Shown here: piece after piece, positions 10,587 through 21,704 of the stretch
Layout of the letters: each line of letters opens with the position of its first letter
Numbering within the stretch: the stretch's first letter is position 1
Assembly (NCBI GenBank): GCA_006503475.1
Contig: RSEH01000016.1
Location: 173,214 to 237,213, forward strand
DNA length: 64,000 nt
Direction: 5' to 3'
Source of the DNA: Stentor roeselii
Lineage: Eukaryota; Ciliophora; Heterotrichea; Heterotrichida; Stentoridae
Notes under the pieces: generated by a model
What the model was told of the DNA's origin: nothing
Database searches by the model: none
The model's input: the letters and a program-made list of their open reading frames with translations, nothing else
Position numbers and translations under genes: made by a program

Positions 10587-12410
10587 ATTATTAGTATAAA
10601 ATTTTAAAGATTTTTTAGGATTTAGGATTGATTTTAATTTTTAGGATATTTTTCAGGTCTTCGAAATTTTAATGGTGATGAGATATTCTTTTTGATTTCA
10701 TTCAAATTTAGGTTTTTACTGATTACGACTTTTCCATAAATTTTGAATTAAGATAGTCTTTTCAATGAAAATTCTCTTGGTTTTTTAATGCAGATCTTTT
10801 CTACATTATTATCAGTATTTCGTTTAAGTTATTATGAAAACATTGCTTATTTCCTCTTTTATGTAAAGTTATGAACTTTGGCAATTGGTAGATTGAATCA
10901 ATTTCCTTATTAAGGTTGTTTAAACAGCAGAGTAGTTGCCAATCTTGCTGATATAAATCACCTCGCTACTAGCAGGCGCGCTGATTAAGAGCATCCTTAA
11001 ATTGGAGTAGAGGTCATTTTGTTTTGCAACTTCAATCATTCCATGTGGGTTGGCCTAGATCTGTTCTGATCTTGAATCAACTTTAATTCTGATTTCAGCA
11101 AATATGGGAAACTGATTTAAAAATATTGGAAAAAATTACAACCCAATGGCCCGTTGCCTTTGATCTTTGCAAACAGATGCCAGCCTTTTTTTTATCTGAA
11201 AATTCGCTTTTATTATGGTGATTTTTTTATGGAGTTTATGTTCTTTTGGTTTTAAACCTGTTCATGAATGTGATTCACTATAATATATAATTGCTGAAGT
11301 TTCATGCTTTTAATTTCTCATAGGTTTATTCAGAGTCCTTTCCTTTGAAGATATATCTAAAGTACTTTTAGCGTTTGTTGAGGACTAGCATGAAAAGATT
11401 GACTATAAGTTAAACTCTAGTTTATAAAGACTATTATGAAATTAGATTAGTTGGATAACTCAAAATTATCTAAATAATAATAAAATTTGAGTCATTTAAA
11501 TACACTATTCTTGGTTTAGAGTGGTCTTTATGCAGGTTATTAGTCAGACTGAGCTTTTTATTTTACTTTTTATTTAATAGCTTGTATAATATTTTTGGTT
11601 AAGTCTTGACAGTGTTTAAATTTGGGAAGCTTCAACTGGTTTCAGATGATAATTTCGAATGTATTAATTTTATATCATTTTTTATTATTTTTTAACACTT
11701 TGATTATTTGAATTATTAGAATACAATTTAATATTTAAGAATTGAAAGTTCATAGACCTCGGTATTTTTTTTATGGGCTTTTCTTTAGTTATTTTTAATG
11801 AAGTCAGTTTTAGAATTGTTTTATGGAGTTCTGAAATGAATATTGAAATCTATTTAATCCATTCAAAATATTAAAATTTAAATATAATTGATTAGTGGCC
11901 TCAAGTATATTCATGATTAGAATCTGGAGGATTTTAGTTTTTTTTTATAGGGCAATTATAAGTTGTAAAAAATATATTTTAGACTATAAGACTTTACACT
12001 AATAGAAAATTTCAAAATATTTTGTGTTCTAATGAAATCAATTAATCCCAGCATCATTCAGTGTAACTTAGTATTAAAAACATTATCATTATCCCAAATC
12101 TACTCTATATAAAATTTTTCTAATCAAAAGTTCCTAAACTACTTTACCAAAGTAAGTTCTTTTATTGATATCTTTTAATACTCTTTAGTTTCAATCTTCC
12201 AAAGATTTTCATAAAATCTTAAATTAAAAGTCCATGAAAAACTTTAAAATAAAACCATAAGAAAATTTCAAATTTTCTCCCTCAGTTAACCAAAACTCAT
12301 AAAACAATCAAAAGCATTTCTTTACTCAATTAACTTCTTCCTAAATTTCAATCAAGATATCTAAACAACTTTGCATTAACCCAAACCCATTAAGACCCAA
12401 TCTACTTTAT
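10587..12410. other. AT-rich intergenic region with a higher-GC patch
   Basis: 1.8 kb without a convincing ORF. Most is strongly T/A-rich. The stretch at about 10921-11190 stands out: row 10921-10980 is 28/60 G+C and row 11041-11100 is 24/60. It ends just before a run of eight or more T (about 11188), so a short RNA gene made by Pol III is conceivable. I could not match it to tRNA, U1, U2, U4, U5, U6, 7SL or RNase P signatures. Confidence 0.35.
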
Positions 12411-12821
12411 CTAAAGATCAATCTCATCCTTTTGCTTTTTATCCTTACTTTTATTCCGAGCCCTTTCAGCAATAAGCTTTCTCTTGTCATTAAACTTCTT
12501 AGTAAGTGTCAAGTCACTTTCCTTGACAAACTTTCCCAGGTCTAAATTGATGAAATCAGAGTAAAGACTAAAATCATGAATATTTTGAAAATTAAACTTT
12601 TTGACGTGCTCTGTTTTCAAGTTTCGAATACAAGAATAAAAAGCTTGCTCGATAGCCTTTGACGTGACTTTCATAACATCCAGTTCCGGGTAAGCTTCGA
12701 CGTGTTTTTGTATTTCTTCAGCCAGGCCCTGAACATAGTTGGAAGCAAAAAGATAACAATAGTCGTCAGTTTTTTCCTCCGACAACCCAGAAACAAGAGT
12801 TACGATAATAAACACAAACAT
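12411..12821 (-). CDS. Small predicted secreted protein
   Basis: 136 residues. The N-terminus MFVFIIVTLVSGLS is a short hydrophobic signal peptide. The mature part is a charged, helical protein with few Cys (about Cys22 and Cys63) and a basic, Lys-rich tail. The family is not recognised. It is divergently paired with the Polo-like kinase gene: the two ATGs are separated by only 39 bp, so they share a very compact bidirectional promoter. The start context is AATAAAATG. Confidence 0.6.
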   Translation of the reverse strand: MFVFIIVTLVSGLSEEKTDDYCYLFASNYVQGLAEEIQKHVEAYPELDVMKVTSKAIEQAFYSCIRNLKTEHVKKFNFQNIHDFSLYSDFINLDLGKFVKESDLTLTKKFNDKRKLIAERARNKSKDKKQKDEIDL

Positions 12822-12860
12822 TTTATTCGTTTTTTAATCATTTTGTTTACGTCTTATTAT

Positions 12861-14519
12861 ATGGAAAGAAACCCTGAGGAAAATAAAGTGGTTGTTGAGG
12901 AGAAGATCAACAAAAGTAATGGAGAAACTGTCAATATTCATTATAAAAAAGGAAAATATCTTGGAAAAGGAGGATTTGCAAGGGTTTATGAGTTCTGCCA
13001 GGTTGAGAATCAAAAAGTTACAGCTGCGAAAATTATTCCTAAAAGTAATCTTACCAGATCTAGTACAAGGAGGAAACTGATGAGTGAGATTAAAATTCAT
13101 AGAAGTTTACATCATGTAAATATCGTTGGCTTCGAACATTATTTTGAAGACGCTGAAAATGTTTACATTTTGTTAGAACTTTGTACTAATGAGACTATGA
13201 ATGATTTGTTAAAAAGAAGGAAAAGACTCACGGAAATTGAAGTTCAGTGTTATTTACTTCAGATAATATCAGGATTGAACTACTTACACGGTCGTAAAAT
13301 CGTTCATCGAGATTTAAAACTCGGAAATTTTTTCCTATCAGAAAAAATGGAAGTAAAACTAGGAGATTTCGGGTTAGCAGCATTGATCCGACACGAAGGC
13401 GACAGACGAAAAACAATCTGCGGTACTCCAAACTACATAGCTCCAGAAGTTCTAGACGGTAATGGCCATTCCTACGAAGTAGATATCTGGGCTGTAGGGA
13501 TAGTCGCATACACTCTTCTCGTCGGCAAGCCTCCATTCGAGACAACCGAGGTGAAAACGACTTACCGTCGTATAAAAATGAATGCATTTTCCTACCCAGA
13601 AAACGTGATAATAAGTGAAGTAAGCAAAGACCTGATAAACAGAATTCTGATAACCGAGCCTTCAAATCGTCTCACCTTATCACAGATCTTAAACCATGAC
13701 TTTTTCCATCAAACCAACACGATTCCTAAACTTTTACCTTCTTCAACATTAGCCTGCCCTCCATCTTCCATATTTTTAAAGCAATATTATCCGGCACAAT
13801 TGAACCAGACAGGAAATTCATCGAAAATAGTGGAAAGTTCTAATAATATACCGAAAAACTCTCCAAGAGCTCTTAGAGAAGAAATAGCAAATGCTGAAAA
13901 AAATCAGAAAAAAGAAGAAAAAAATTCAAAGTCGCCTTCGGCTCATCCTGTTGAAGTTAACGTGATTAAATGGGCTGACTATAGCAACAAGTATGGACTT
14001 GGGTACCTGCTAAGCAATGGAGCCACTGGAGTCTTTTTTAATGACGCTAGCAAGATTCTACATTCTAAAAGAAGTGAAAATTTTAGATACTTCGAAAGGA
14101 AATCAGGGGAAAAAGTTGATTCTTGTGAAGTACATTCTTTAACTGACCCGCCCAGTGAACTGAAGAAAAAGGTGACTTTGTTAAACCACTTCAAAAATCT
14201 TTTAGAGCAAGGGATAAGAGAAGACTTGGAAATTGTCGGGTCTGATGACAGTGTGCATGTCAAGAAATGGACTAAGACAAAGCACGCGATTCTTTTCAGA
14301 CTCAGCAACAAGATCGTCCAGGTAAAGTTCCAAGATCGAACTGAAATAATCCTATCATCAGAAACACGAATGGTAAGCTACACCAACAAAAACGAAGAAA
14401 AAGCCATCTTTCAACTAGCCTACGCCTTAGAAAGTGAAAACACCGAGATGACAAAAAGGTTAAAATACACAAAAGAACTATTATCCAAAATGCTAAAGAA
14501 AAACCAAGAAGATTCTTAA
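12861..14519 (+). CDS. PLK: Polo-like kinase
   Basis: Ser/Thr kinase of the Polo family, which in other eukaryotes controls mitosis, basal bodies and cytokinesis. 552 residues. The kinase domain has GKGGFARVY (from residue 36), Lys57, HRD 149-151, DFG 169-171 and a T-loop KTICGTPNYIAPEVL with Thr185 at the activating position, the PLK signature. Polo box 1 starts about residue 369 (KWADYSNKYGLGYLLSNGA), and polo box 2 about 467 (KWTKTKHAILFRLSNKIVQ). The total length matches animal PLK1. The frame is open further upstream, but that extension would run into the divergent secreted-protein gene. The ATG at 12861 (TATTATATG) is the natural start. Confidence 0.95.
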   Translation: MERNPEENKVVVEEKINKSNGETVNIHYKKGKYLGKGGFARVYEFCQVENQKVTAAKIIPKSNLTRSSTRRKLMSEIKIHRSLHHVNIVGFEHYFEDAENVYILLELCTNETMNDLLKRRKRLTEIEVQCYLLQIISGLNYLHGRKIVHRDLKLGNFFLSEKMEVKLGDFGLAALIRHEGDRRKTICGTPNYIAPEVLDGNGHSYEVDIWAVGIVAYTLLVGKPPFETTEVKTTYRRIKMNAFSYPENVIISEVSKDLINRILITEPSNRLTLSQILNHDFFHQTNTIPKLLPSSTLACPPSSIFLKQYYPAQLNQTGNSSKIVESSNNIPKNSPRALREEIANAEKNQKKEEKNSKSPSAHPVEVNVIKWADYSNKYGLGYLLSNGATGVFFNDASKILHSKRSENFRYFERKSGEKVDSCEVHSLTDPPSELKKKVTLLNHFKNLLEQGIREDLEIVGSDDSVHVKKWTKTKHAILFRLSNKIVQVKFQDRTEIILSSETRMVSYTNKNEEKAIFQLAYALESENTEMTKRLKYTKELLSKMLKKNQEDS

Positions 14520-14628
14520 GAACCTTCAAAACCATGTAGTTTACCTTAAAGCCATCTTCTTTTCCATCACTTTTCCCATAGTTCCACTTAAAACAAATAT
14601 CTAAAAGAGCGAAGAAATTCTAATATAA

Positions 14629-15198
14629 ATGTCAAACAACGACCGACAACCTTTAGTAGAAAATAATGTCCCGCCTCCTCAGTCCTACCCTCCAGCGAAC
14701 TACCCTCCTCCCGGCTACCCTCAGGCCAACCCCTACCCAGGAGGTAGCCAGTACCCTCCTCCGAATCAGTACCCTCCTCAGAACCAATACCCTCCTCCAG
14801 GCTATGCGCCTCCCGTTTACAGTGGAAGTCCTCAAGCTTACCCTGGAAGCGGCTACCCTCCTCAAGGACACTCAGACCACCCTGGCCACGGACAAGGAAA
14901 CCCTGGCCCTCGATATGTGGTGACACCTGTTCAGCCTGTGTATGGAAATGCAGTAGTCATGGCACCGACTTTGCTTATTCTTGGAGATATGTCTACTGAA
15001 GTCGTGTGTCCTCATTGCCGACAGACAGTATTGACCAATGTTCAGAAAAGAGCTGGAAATACTGCCTGGATCATCTGTTTGATACTTTGCGTATTTTGCT
15101 TTCCTTTCTGTATCTACCCGTTGATTTGTGACCCTTGCCTTGACACTTATCATATTTGTCCTGCATGTCAACAGATTATTTCTATCAAAACTCCTTAG
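14629..15198 (+). CDS. LITAF-domain protein with proline-rich N-terminus
   Basis: 189 residues. The first ~100 are Pro/Tyr/Gly-rich (repeated YPPP, YPPQ, NQYPP), typical of PPxY-bearing endosomal adaptors. The C-terminal LITAF (SIMPLE-like) domain has two Cys-x2-Cys knuckles, CPHC at 127-130 and CPAC at 177-180. They flank a hydrophobic stretch (AWIICLILCVFCFPFCIYPL) that inserts as a monotopic membrane anchor. Family members sit on late endosomes and lysosomes and bind zinc. The start context is TATAAATG. Confidence 0.9.
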   Translation: MSNNDRQPLVENNVPPPQSYPPANYPPPGYPQANPYPGGSQYPPPNQYPPQNQYPPPGYAPPVYSGSPQAYPGSGYPPQGHSDHPGHGQGNPGPRYVVTPVQPVYGNAVVMAPTLLILGDMSTEVVCPHCRQTVLTNVQKRAGNTAWIICLILCVFCFPFCIYPLICDPCLDTYHICPACQQIISIKTP

Positions 15199-15277
15199 TG
15201 GTAGATAAATGAGTTTAAATTGATTTTGGAATTTTTCTTTTGAATATTGAAAATTTTTCTTATTTGAAAATTTATAA

Positions 15278-16897
15278 ATGGGAAATTTTGGATGTTGTCA
15301 AGGGAAACAACCGACTATTGAAGAAACGAATCCAATGCCGCCTTTGGCTCAAACTGAAGACTGTCCTATTTTAGAAGCTAAGCTTTTGAGTCCTTGTGAA
15401 AACCTTCAAAACTTTCCAAAAGAGGCTAAAAAAAAGAAGCCCAAAGCAAAAAAAACAAGTGAAAAAGAAGAACCGACCTTAAAACATAAAACCTCTGAAA
15501 TGATGAGAATTTCACGAGAAGATTTCGTTCAATTCAAACAAGAAAACATTGAAAACTCTTACCTGATTATTTCTCTTCTAGGAAAAGGCAGTTTCGGCTG
15601 TGTTTACAAAGCTCAACACAGACTGACCCAGACCTACCGAGCAGTAAAAGTTCTGAAAAAGTTAAACCTTGAAGTAAATGCAAGAAATAAGCTTTTATCA
15701 GAAGTGGAAATAATGAAATCTCTGAACCATCCTAACATATTAAAGGTCTTCGAGGTGTACGAAGACAGCGTTTCAATCAACATCATCACTGAGTTATGCA
15801 CAGGAGGAGAACTTTTCGACAAAATCGTCGCATCAAAGGGTTTCTCTGAGAACAAAGCAGCTTTTTACATGTACCAAATAATTTCAGCAGTCCAATCATG
15901 CCACTCAAAAGGAATCGTGCATCGTGACCTGAAACCAGAAAACATTTTATTCATCGAAGACTCAGAATCTTCAGCTTTAAAGATAATCGATTTCGGGACC
16001 TCTAAAAAGATCGACCCACAATCGACCCTAAGTTCCTTGACAGGAACAGTAATTTTCACATAGGCTTACTACATCGCTCCTGAAGTGATTCAAGGCAGTT
16101 ACGACCAGAAATGTGATATCTGGAGCTGTGGAGTCATTTTATACATCATGCTCTGCGGGTACCCGCCATTTCGAGGAGGTAACGACAAGTTGGTGATGTC
16201 AAACATCACCAAAGGTTACTTTTCCTTCACCGGGAAAGAATGGTCAGGGGTCTCCACTGAGGCCAAGTCGCTTATCATGAAGATGTTGACAAGAAACCCT
16301 TCCAAAAGACCCTCAGCGGTGCAAGTCTTCGAAGACCCCTGGCTCCAAACAAGATGGAACAACAAGCAAAAAGACAACGTCTTAGCTCTTCGATCACTGA
16401 AAAACCTCAGCAACTTCCGCGCTTCAAGACAACTGCAAAAACTTGTCATGGAGTACATGGCTGATCAACTCTCTTCCTCAAAAGAAACTGACCATTTAAG
16501 AACTGCTTTTATGTCACTCGACACCAACGGCGACGGGAAACTCAGTTTGGAAGAATTGAAAAAAGGATTCAAACTTGCAGGGTTCAACTCTCATGACCTC
16601 AGCTCTGTCATTGAAAGTTGTGATGGCGATGGAAATGGCTTTATTGATTATACTGAGTTCCTTGCTGCAACTATTAATTGGAAAAAAGTTCTTAATAGGG
16701 AAAAACTTGGATTGGTTTTTAAAGCTTTTGATAAGGATGGCAGTGGAACTATCAGTATTGCAGAATTGCAGGAGTTTTTTGGAGATAGTGGAAATTCTAT
16801 TGAAGATGAGGTTTGGAAGGAAATGATGAATGAAGCTGACTTAAACGGTGATGGGCAGATGGATTTAGAAGAATTTATTAAATTAATGTTGAAGTGA
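15278..16897 (+). CDS. CDPK: Calcium-dependent protein kinase (CDPK), one 15-nt intron
   Basis: Protein kinase with its own calmodulin-like domain. The exons are 15278-16048 and 16064-16897, giving 534 residues. The intron at 16049-16063 is GTAATTTTCACATAG; without its removal the frame ends in TAG in the middle of the activation segment, and with it the text reads SLTGT-AYYIAPEV. The N-terminus MGNFGCC fits N-myristoylation plus palmitoylation, so membrane attachment is likely. Kinase landmarks are GKGSFGCVY from 102, Lys124, HRD 215-217 and DFG 238-240. Four complete EF-hands start near Asp410, Asp444, Asp480 and Asp516. CDPKs are typical of plants, apicomplexans and ciliates. The TGA stop is only 7 nt before the next gene's ATG. 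Confidence 0.95.
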
Positions 16898-16904
16898 CTT
16901 GTAA

Positions 16905-19900
16905 ATGGACGATAATTTAGTAACTTCTAAATCAGAAGATCCTGGATTAAATAATACTAAAATGCAGGATGCTGATGTGGAAGGATTTAGAAAAGTTTAC
17001 ATTGGCTCTGAGAATGGCTCGAAGATCTTCAAGTCGAATAAGGTTGTAACTGCTCGGTACTCTTGGTTCACTTGGGCTCCGAAAAGTTTACTCATGCAGT
17101 TCACTCGTGTCAACAATGTTTACTTTTTGATTATGTCAATCTTGTCTATCATGCCGTTTTCCCCTAAGAACCCTTTTACTTTAGGAGCTACTCTTGCTGC
17201 TGTCTTGATTTTTACCATGTTTAAAGAAGGGTATGAAGATTTGGCGAGGCATAGACAGGATAAAGAAGTAAATACTGCGAAGTACTTGAAGTACTTGAAA
17301 ACGGATAAAAGATTTGTTGAAGTTGAGTCTCAACATATCAAAGTTGGAGATATTTTGATGATTAAAGAAAATGAAAGCTTTCCTGCTGATCTTCTCATGA
17401 TTGCTAATAGTCACCCGAAGGGAATTGCTTTTGTTAATACTATGAATTTGGATGGAGAAACCAATTTAAAGGAAAAAGAAACCGCTTCTCACATTTTTAA
17501 AATTCAATCAGAGTCCGAACTTGAAAGTCTTAAAGCAGAAATACTTGTTGATCAACCTAATTCTTCGTTGGTCAAATGGAACTGCAACCTTGTATATTGT
17601 GAAAGGAAAGAACCTTTAAATATGAAACAACTATTGATGAGAGGGTGTGTGCTGAAGAATACAGACTGGATCTATGGAGTAAGCATTTATACTGGAGTTG
17701 AAAGCAAGATCGTAATGAACAGTAAAAAAGCTGCGACCAAATCAAGCAACATCCAAAGATCAATGAACAAAATCCTAGCTTCCGCCTTTTTCCTACAAAT
17801 CCTAATCTGCTTCATCTTCGCAGGTGTCGGTGAATCCTGGTTGAAATCAAACCAAGACGCGACATACATCGACCTTCCGGATCCAAGTGGTACATCTTTC
17901 ATCCTCCGTGTTCTAACCTACTGGGTAGGTTATTCCCATTTAATCCCAATTTCCTTATACGTTGCCCTCGAGTTAGTTCGTTTATTCCTCTCAAACTTCA
18001 TCCAAAGTGACTTATCAATGTACGACAGAGAATCAGACCGTCCAGCAAGATGTCGAGCTTCAGACCTAATCGAAGAACTAGGCCAAGTCCATTTCATTTT
18101 CAGCGACAAAACAGGGACCTTGACCTGCAACGAGATGATTTTCCGAAGATTTTCAGTATCAGGGCAGATGTTCGGTAGAAACGACAAACTCATCTCAGAA
18201 GATGCTTTGTTGAAAGAAAAGTTGTCATCAGGCGATGCAGATTTAAACCGTTTCATGCTGATCATGTCACTTTGCAACTCGGTCTTTCCAGCAACTCATC
18301 AAAATAAACTGGTTTATCAAGCATCCTCACCTGATGAACTCGCTTTGGTTGAAGCGAGCAAGTCACTTGGATTTGTTTTGAAAGAAAGAAGTGAAGGGAA
18401 AATGTTCCTGGAAGTGAATAAACAAACTTCTGAATGGGAACTTCTTGTTGAAATTCCTTTTAACTCTGATAGAAAAAGAATGTCAGTTGTTATGAAGGAC
18501 CCGAAAACACGTAGAATTGTTTTGTTTACGAAAGGAGCGGATACCAAAATGATTCCACTTGTTGAAATGGACAAAAGACAACAGGCTGAAGCTGATTTGT
18601 ATCAATTCGCTGTCAGTGGGTTGAGGACTCTTGTACTTGGGTTTAAGGATCTGGATGATAGCAAGTTTCAGGAATGGATGAAAGGGTGGAAAGATATACA
18701 GATGACTAAGGGTGATATGAAGGATGAATTACTTGATAGACATGCGGAAAATCTTGAACAAGGACTGAAACTCGCTGGAATCACGGCTATTGAAGATAAG
18801 CTGCAAGATGGAGTACCTGATACTATTAAAGTTCTTATGGAGGCTGATATTAGGGTCTGGGTTCTTACTGGTGATAAGGAAGAAACTGCTATTGAAATCG
18901 CGAAATCTTGCAATTTGATACAGCCTCATATGGAAGTTGTTAAAATTTTCACTCATGATCAGAAGGAGACTGTGGATACTATCAATAATTTGTTTAGTCA
19001 ATTCAGCTTGGAAAAATATCCGGATTATATTTCGCTTGAAAAATATAAAACTGCCTTGCAAACTCAGCTAGCTATCGTTATCAACGGGATCGCTCTTTCA
19101 TATGTCCTCGAAAACAACGAAATAAAAGAAAAATTCTTCAAACTCGGATTCATTTCCAACTCCTGCGTGTGCTGCCGAGTATCTCCCTCACAAAAAATGT
19201 TCGTCGTTCGTCTTTCCTCAACATTCGGAAAATGGATATCCTTAGCAATCGGTGACGGTGCGAACGACGTGAGCATGATCCAAGAAGCTCACATCGGAGT
19301 AGGCATAGCAGGTAAAGAAGGAACCCAAGCAGTTCAAGCAGCAGAATTCACTTTCTGCCAATTCAAAAGTTTAAAACCTCTTCTATTAGTCCACGGTCGA
19401 TCCGCTTATTTCCGAATCTCAATTTTCATCATGTACTACTTCTACAAGAACTTCCTCTCAGTATTCACCGAGCTTTGGTTCGCTATTTTCAGTGGGTTCA
19501 GCGGGCAGATTTATTTCTTGGACTGGCTTCCATCAATGTACAACACGTTTTGGACCAGTTGGCCTTGTCTTACTTTTTTCACTTTAGAGCGCGATTTGAC
19601 TCCGAAGGATTCTTTGGTTTACAGTAATTTATACTCGGCAGGGCAGAAGTCTTTTTACTTTAACGTTGGAAGCTTTTGGAGGTGGATTGGTTTTGCTTTT
19701 CTTTCAGCTTGTTGGATTTATTGGCTTCCTGTTGTATCTGTTGAAGGCGGAGTGTCAAGTAATGGAAGAGGACCTTCTTTGTTTTGGATGTCGACTGTTT
19801 CTTTTATTATGTTGATTCATACTGTTAATTTAAAGCTTTTGATCACTGCTCAGTTCTGGCCGAGGGGATCTTTGTAAGGACTAGACAGGTTTACGATATT

Positions 19901-20186
19901 TTTAAGCTTTTTGTTGTTTTATTGTATGACTATTGTTCTCAATACTGTCAGCGTTGCAAGGGTTTTCCAGCCTGAGTTCCCTGGACTGTTTTTTGAAGTA
20001 CTGGGAAATGGAAAAACTTGGATTGTTGTCATTCTTGGGTCTTTATTGGCTTTGATACCTGATTTTATTTATGCGGGAGTTATGCATATTTCTTATCCCA
20101 CCCCCGCTCAGAGAATCATTGAATATTTGAAACAGGGGAATAATGATGAGAGAATAACAAAAGTTTATTGTGGATCAGTTAGTTAA
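16905..20186 (+). CDS. P4-ATPase (phospholipid flippase), one 15-nt intron
   Basis: Aminophospholipid-flipping P-type ATPase of plasma or Golgi/endosomal membranes. Exons are 16905-19873 and 19889-20186, giving 1088 residues, the usual length. The intron 19874-19888 is GTAAGGACTAGACAG; unspliced it gives an immediate TAA. Landmarks: FKSNKVVTARY near the start, the P4 motif MNLDGETNLKEKE, phosphorylation site DKTGTLT with Asp401, SSPDELALVEAS in the nucleotide domain, and GDGANDVSMI from about 783. C-terminal membrane spans continue across the splice. P4-ATPases usually need a CDC50 partner; I see none here. The gap to the upstream CDPK stop is 7 nt, so promoter elements must lie inside the CDPK gene or the two genes share a transcript. 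Confidence 0.95.
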
Positions 20187-20301
20187 TTTATTTAGATTTG
20201 ATTTGAATGGATTTCGGATTTTTTGATAAGAGATGAGGTTTTGGTGGATTTGTTTTGGTTTAGTTGGGGATTTTAATTGGATGTCGTAGTGAGAATAGAC
20301 A

Positions 20302-20330
20302 AGTTTCAATCAATCTAATCAATTGAAACT
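20302..20330. repeat. 9-bp perfect inverted repeat
   Basis: AGTTTCAAT at 20302-20310 and its reverse complement ATTGAAACT at 20322-20330, with an 11-nt loop. It lies between the P4-ATPase stop and the next gene, so it could be a transcript 3' hairpin or a protein-binding site. Confidence 0.5.
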
Positions 20331-20346
20331 CTTTACTTATAATATT

Positions 20347-20354
20347 CCACGTGG
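20347..20354. promoter_or_regulatory. Palindromic E-box (CCACGTGG)
   Basis: CCACGTGG, a perfect CACGTG E-box/G-box, 36 bp upstream of the ATG at 20390. A second CACGTG sits at a similar distance before the C2H2 gene. Known as a bHLH or bZIP binding site in other eukaryotes; function here is inferred. Confidence 0.35.
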
Positions 20355-20389
20355 TTCTGATAACCTCCAAGTGGTAATAATAAACAATA

Positions 20390-21655
20390 ATGGAAAGACC
20401 AGTTGTTTTTATGATAAGCATAACTGTACTATATTCCTTTCTTTGGATAATCCTTTTCACTCTCTCAAGGGGATCAGAATCATTCGATCAGAATCAAATT
20501 TCAAATCAAAAGTTCGAAAATCTAATCCCCAAAGTGTATCATAGTGTAATTCCATTGCAACCAAGGTCAACCTCCTACAAATCCCTTGAAACGACTCGTT
20601 TCGACCTCTCAGAAGTTGATTATTCGTCCTTTAATCCAAGCCTCCTTTCATTAGAATTTTCAGTATTCTCCGCAGGTTCAGTAACCTTTGAACTTCGAAA
20701 CCAGAACTTTTTTCATTCTACTTCTCAGATTATCTTGATACCTTCTGAAAAATCTTCAGGCTTTCACTGCAAAGTTTCCAATTCAGCAGGGCTAGTGGCA
20801 CCTGAGTCATCCTCAACATTAGGTCCAATACTGTGCGAATCCTCAAGAAACGGTAGTTTTTCATTCCAAGTTTTAATTATCGCAGACGGTAAAATAATCG
20901 ACCTCGTTCAAGTCGAAGCCAAAGTCGCAGGCCCGATGCTTGAAATAAAAAATGTAGCCAAAGAAAGCGAATTGCATCATGAAAAATTTCAAATAAAAAA
21001 TGTGGGCGAATCTTCCATAATGATCCAAAGAATTCTTTTTAATGATTTTTCCTGCTTTGAAAACGACCTGGAAATCATTCACTGCTCGAATGAATTCCTG
21101 TTGAATCCAGAAAGCGGTTCTTTCTTCGAGATTTCAAAGTCAAAAAATACCAGCAAGTTTAAGTTTGACATTTCAGTCATTGTTCTGACCTCAGCAGGTC
21201 TTTTGATGTTCCCTTTGACTGTGATTTTTCATGATTCAAGCCAAGAAGATCCTCAAGTCAGACTTTGTTTTGTTTTTTTAGTGACTTTCTGTATTTTCTA
21301 TTTCTTTTCAATGAAATTCCAGAGAAAAGTGGAGATAATTTCAGGTTTACCTTGTGAAAAAGATTCTAAAGTGGAAGAAATGAGTGAAAAAAAAGATCTG
21401 AAGAGGTATTCAAAACTTGTCTTTGCAGAAAAAGTGAAAAGTGCTCCGAGTTCTTTGAAAATATTCAAACAGTCTAACATTTCAGACCAGTTCACGATGA
21501 CAAGTGAAACAACTGACACTCATCTCAATTCTCCGACCAACTCTTTGAATAGTGAAGACTTGAGTGAAGACGAGGACTACTTTTTAGATAGTTACAAGAT
21601 GACTGGCTTATTTAGCATGAACGCATGCAGAGGGTGTTTTAATAGTAATAGTTAG
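20390..21655 (+). CDS. Hypothetical two-span membrane protein, 421 aa
   Basis: Not recognised. Hydrophobic segment or signal anchor near residues 5-24 (VVFMISITVLYSFLWIILFT). A large beta-rich region follows, with phrases such as FSVFSAGSVTFELRNQNF and FQIKNVGESSIMIQRI that resemble Ig-like/ASH (TMEM131- or MSP-type) strands. It contains several Cys and a few N-x-S/T sites. Two close hydrophobic stretches come near residues 262-305 (ISVIVLTSAGLLMFPLTVIF and LCFVFLVTFCIFYFF), then a Ser- and acid-rich tail. The topology suggests a lumenal or extracellular domain with a cytosolic tail. It is not a CDC50 protein, although it follows a P4-ATPase. The TMEM131-like resemblance is a weak guess. Confidence 0.6.
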   Translation: MERPVVFMISITVLYSFLWIILFTLSRGSESFDQNQISNQKFENLIPKVYHSVIPLQPRSTSYKSLETTRFDLSEVDYSSFNPSLLSLEFSVFSAGSVTFELRNQNFFHSTSQIILIPSEKSSGFHCKVSNSAGLVAPESSSTLGPILCESSRNGSFSFQVLIIADGKIIDLVQVEAKVAGPMLEIKNVAKESELHHEKFQIKNVGESSIMIQRILFNDFSCFENDLEIIHCSNEFLLNPESGSFFEISKSKNTSKFKFDISVIVLTSAGLLMFPLTVIFHDSSQEDPQVRLCFVFLVTFCIFYFFSMKFQRKVEIISGLPCEKDSKVEEMSEKKDLKRYSKLVFAEKVKSAPSSLKIFKQSNISDQFTMTSETTDTHLNSPTNSLNSEDLSEDEDYFLDSYKMTGLFSMNACRGCFNSNS

Positions 21656-21704
21656 AAGATTACAGACATACTGGCGATAAGATAAAGATGAATGGATATA
21701 AAAG

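Noticed and set aside
12702-12860. 53-codon upstream extension of the Polo-like kinase
   Set aside because: It overlaps the divergent secreted-protein gene and lacks conservation with PLK N-termini. The ATG at 12861 gives the expected length.
20390-21655. CDC50 partner of the P4-ATPase
   Set aside because: Two-span topology next to a flippase is tempting, but the CDC50 sequence signatures are absent.
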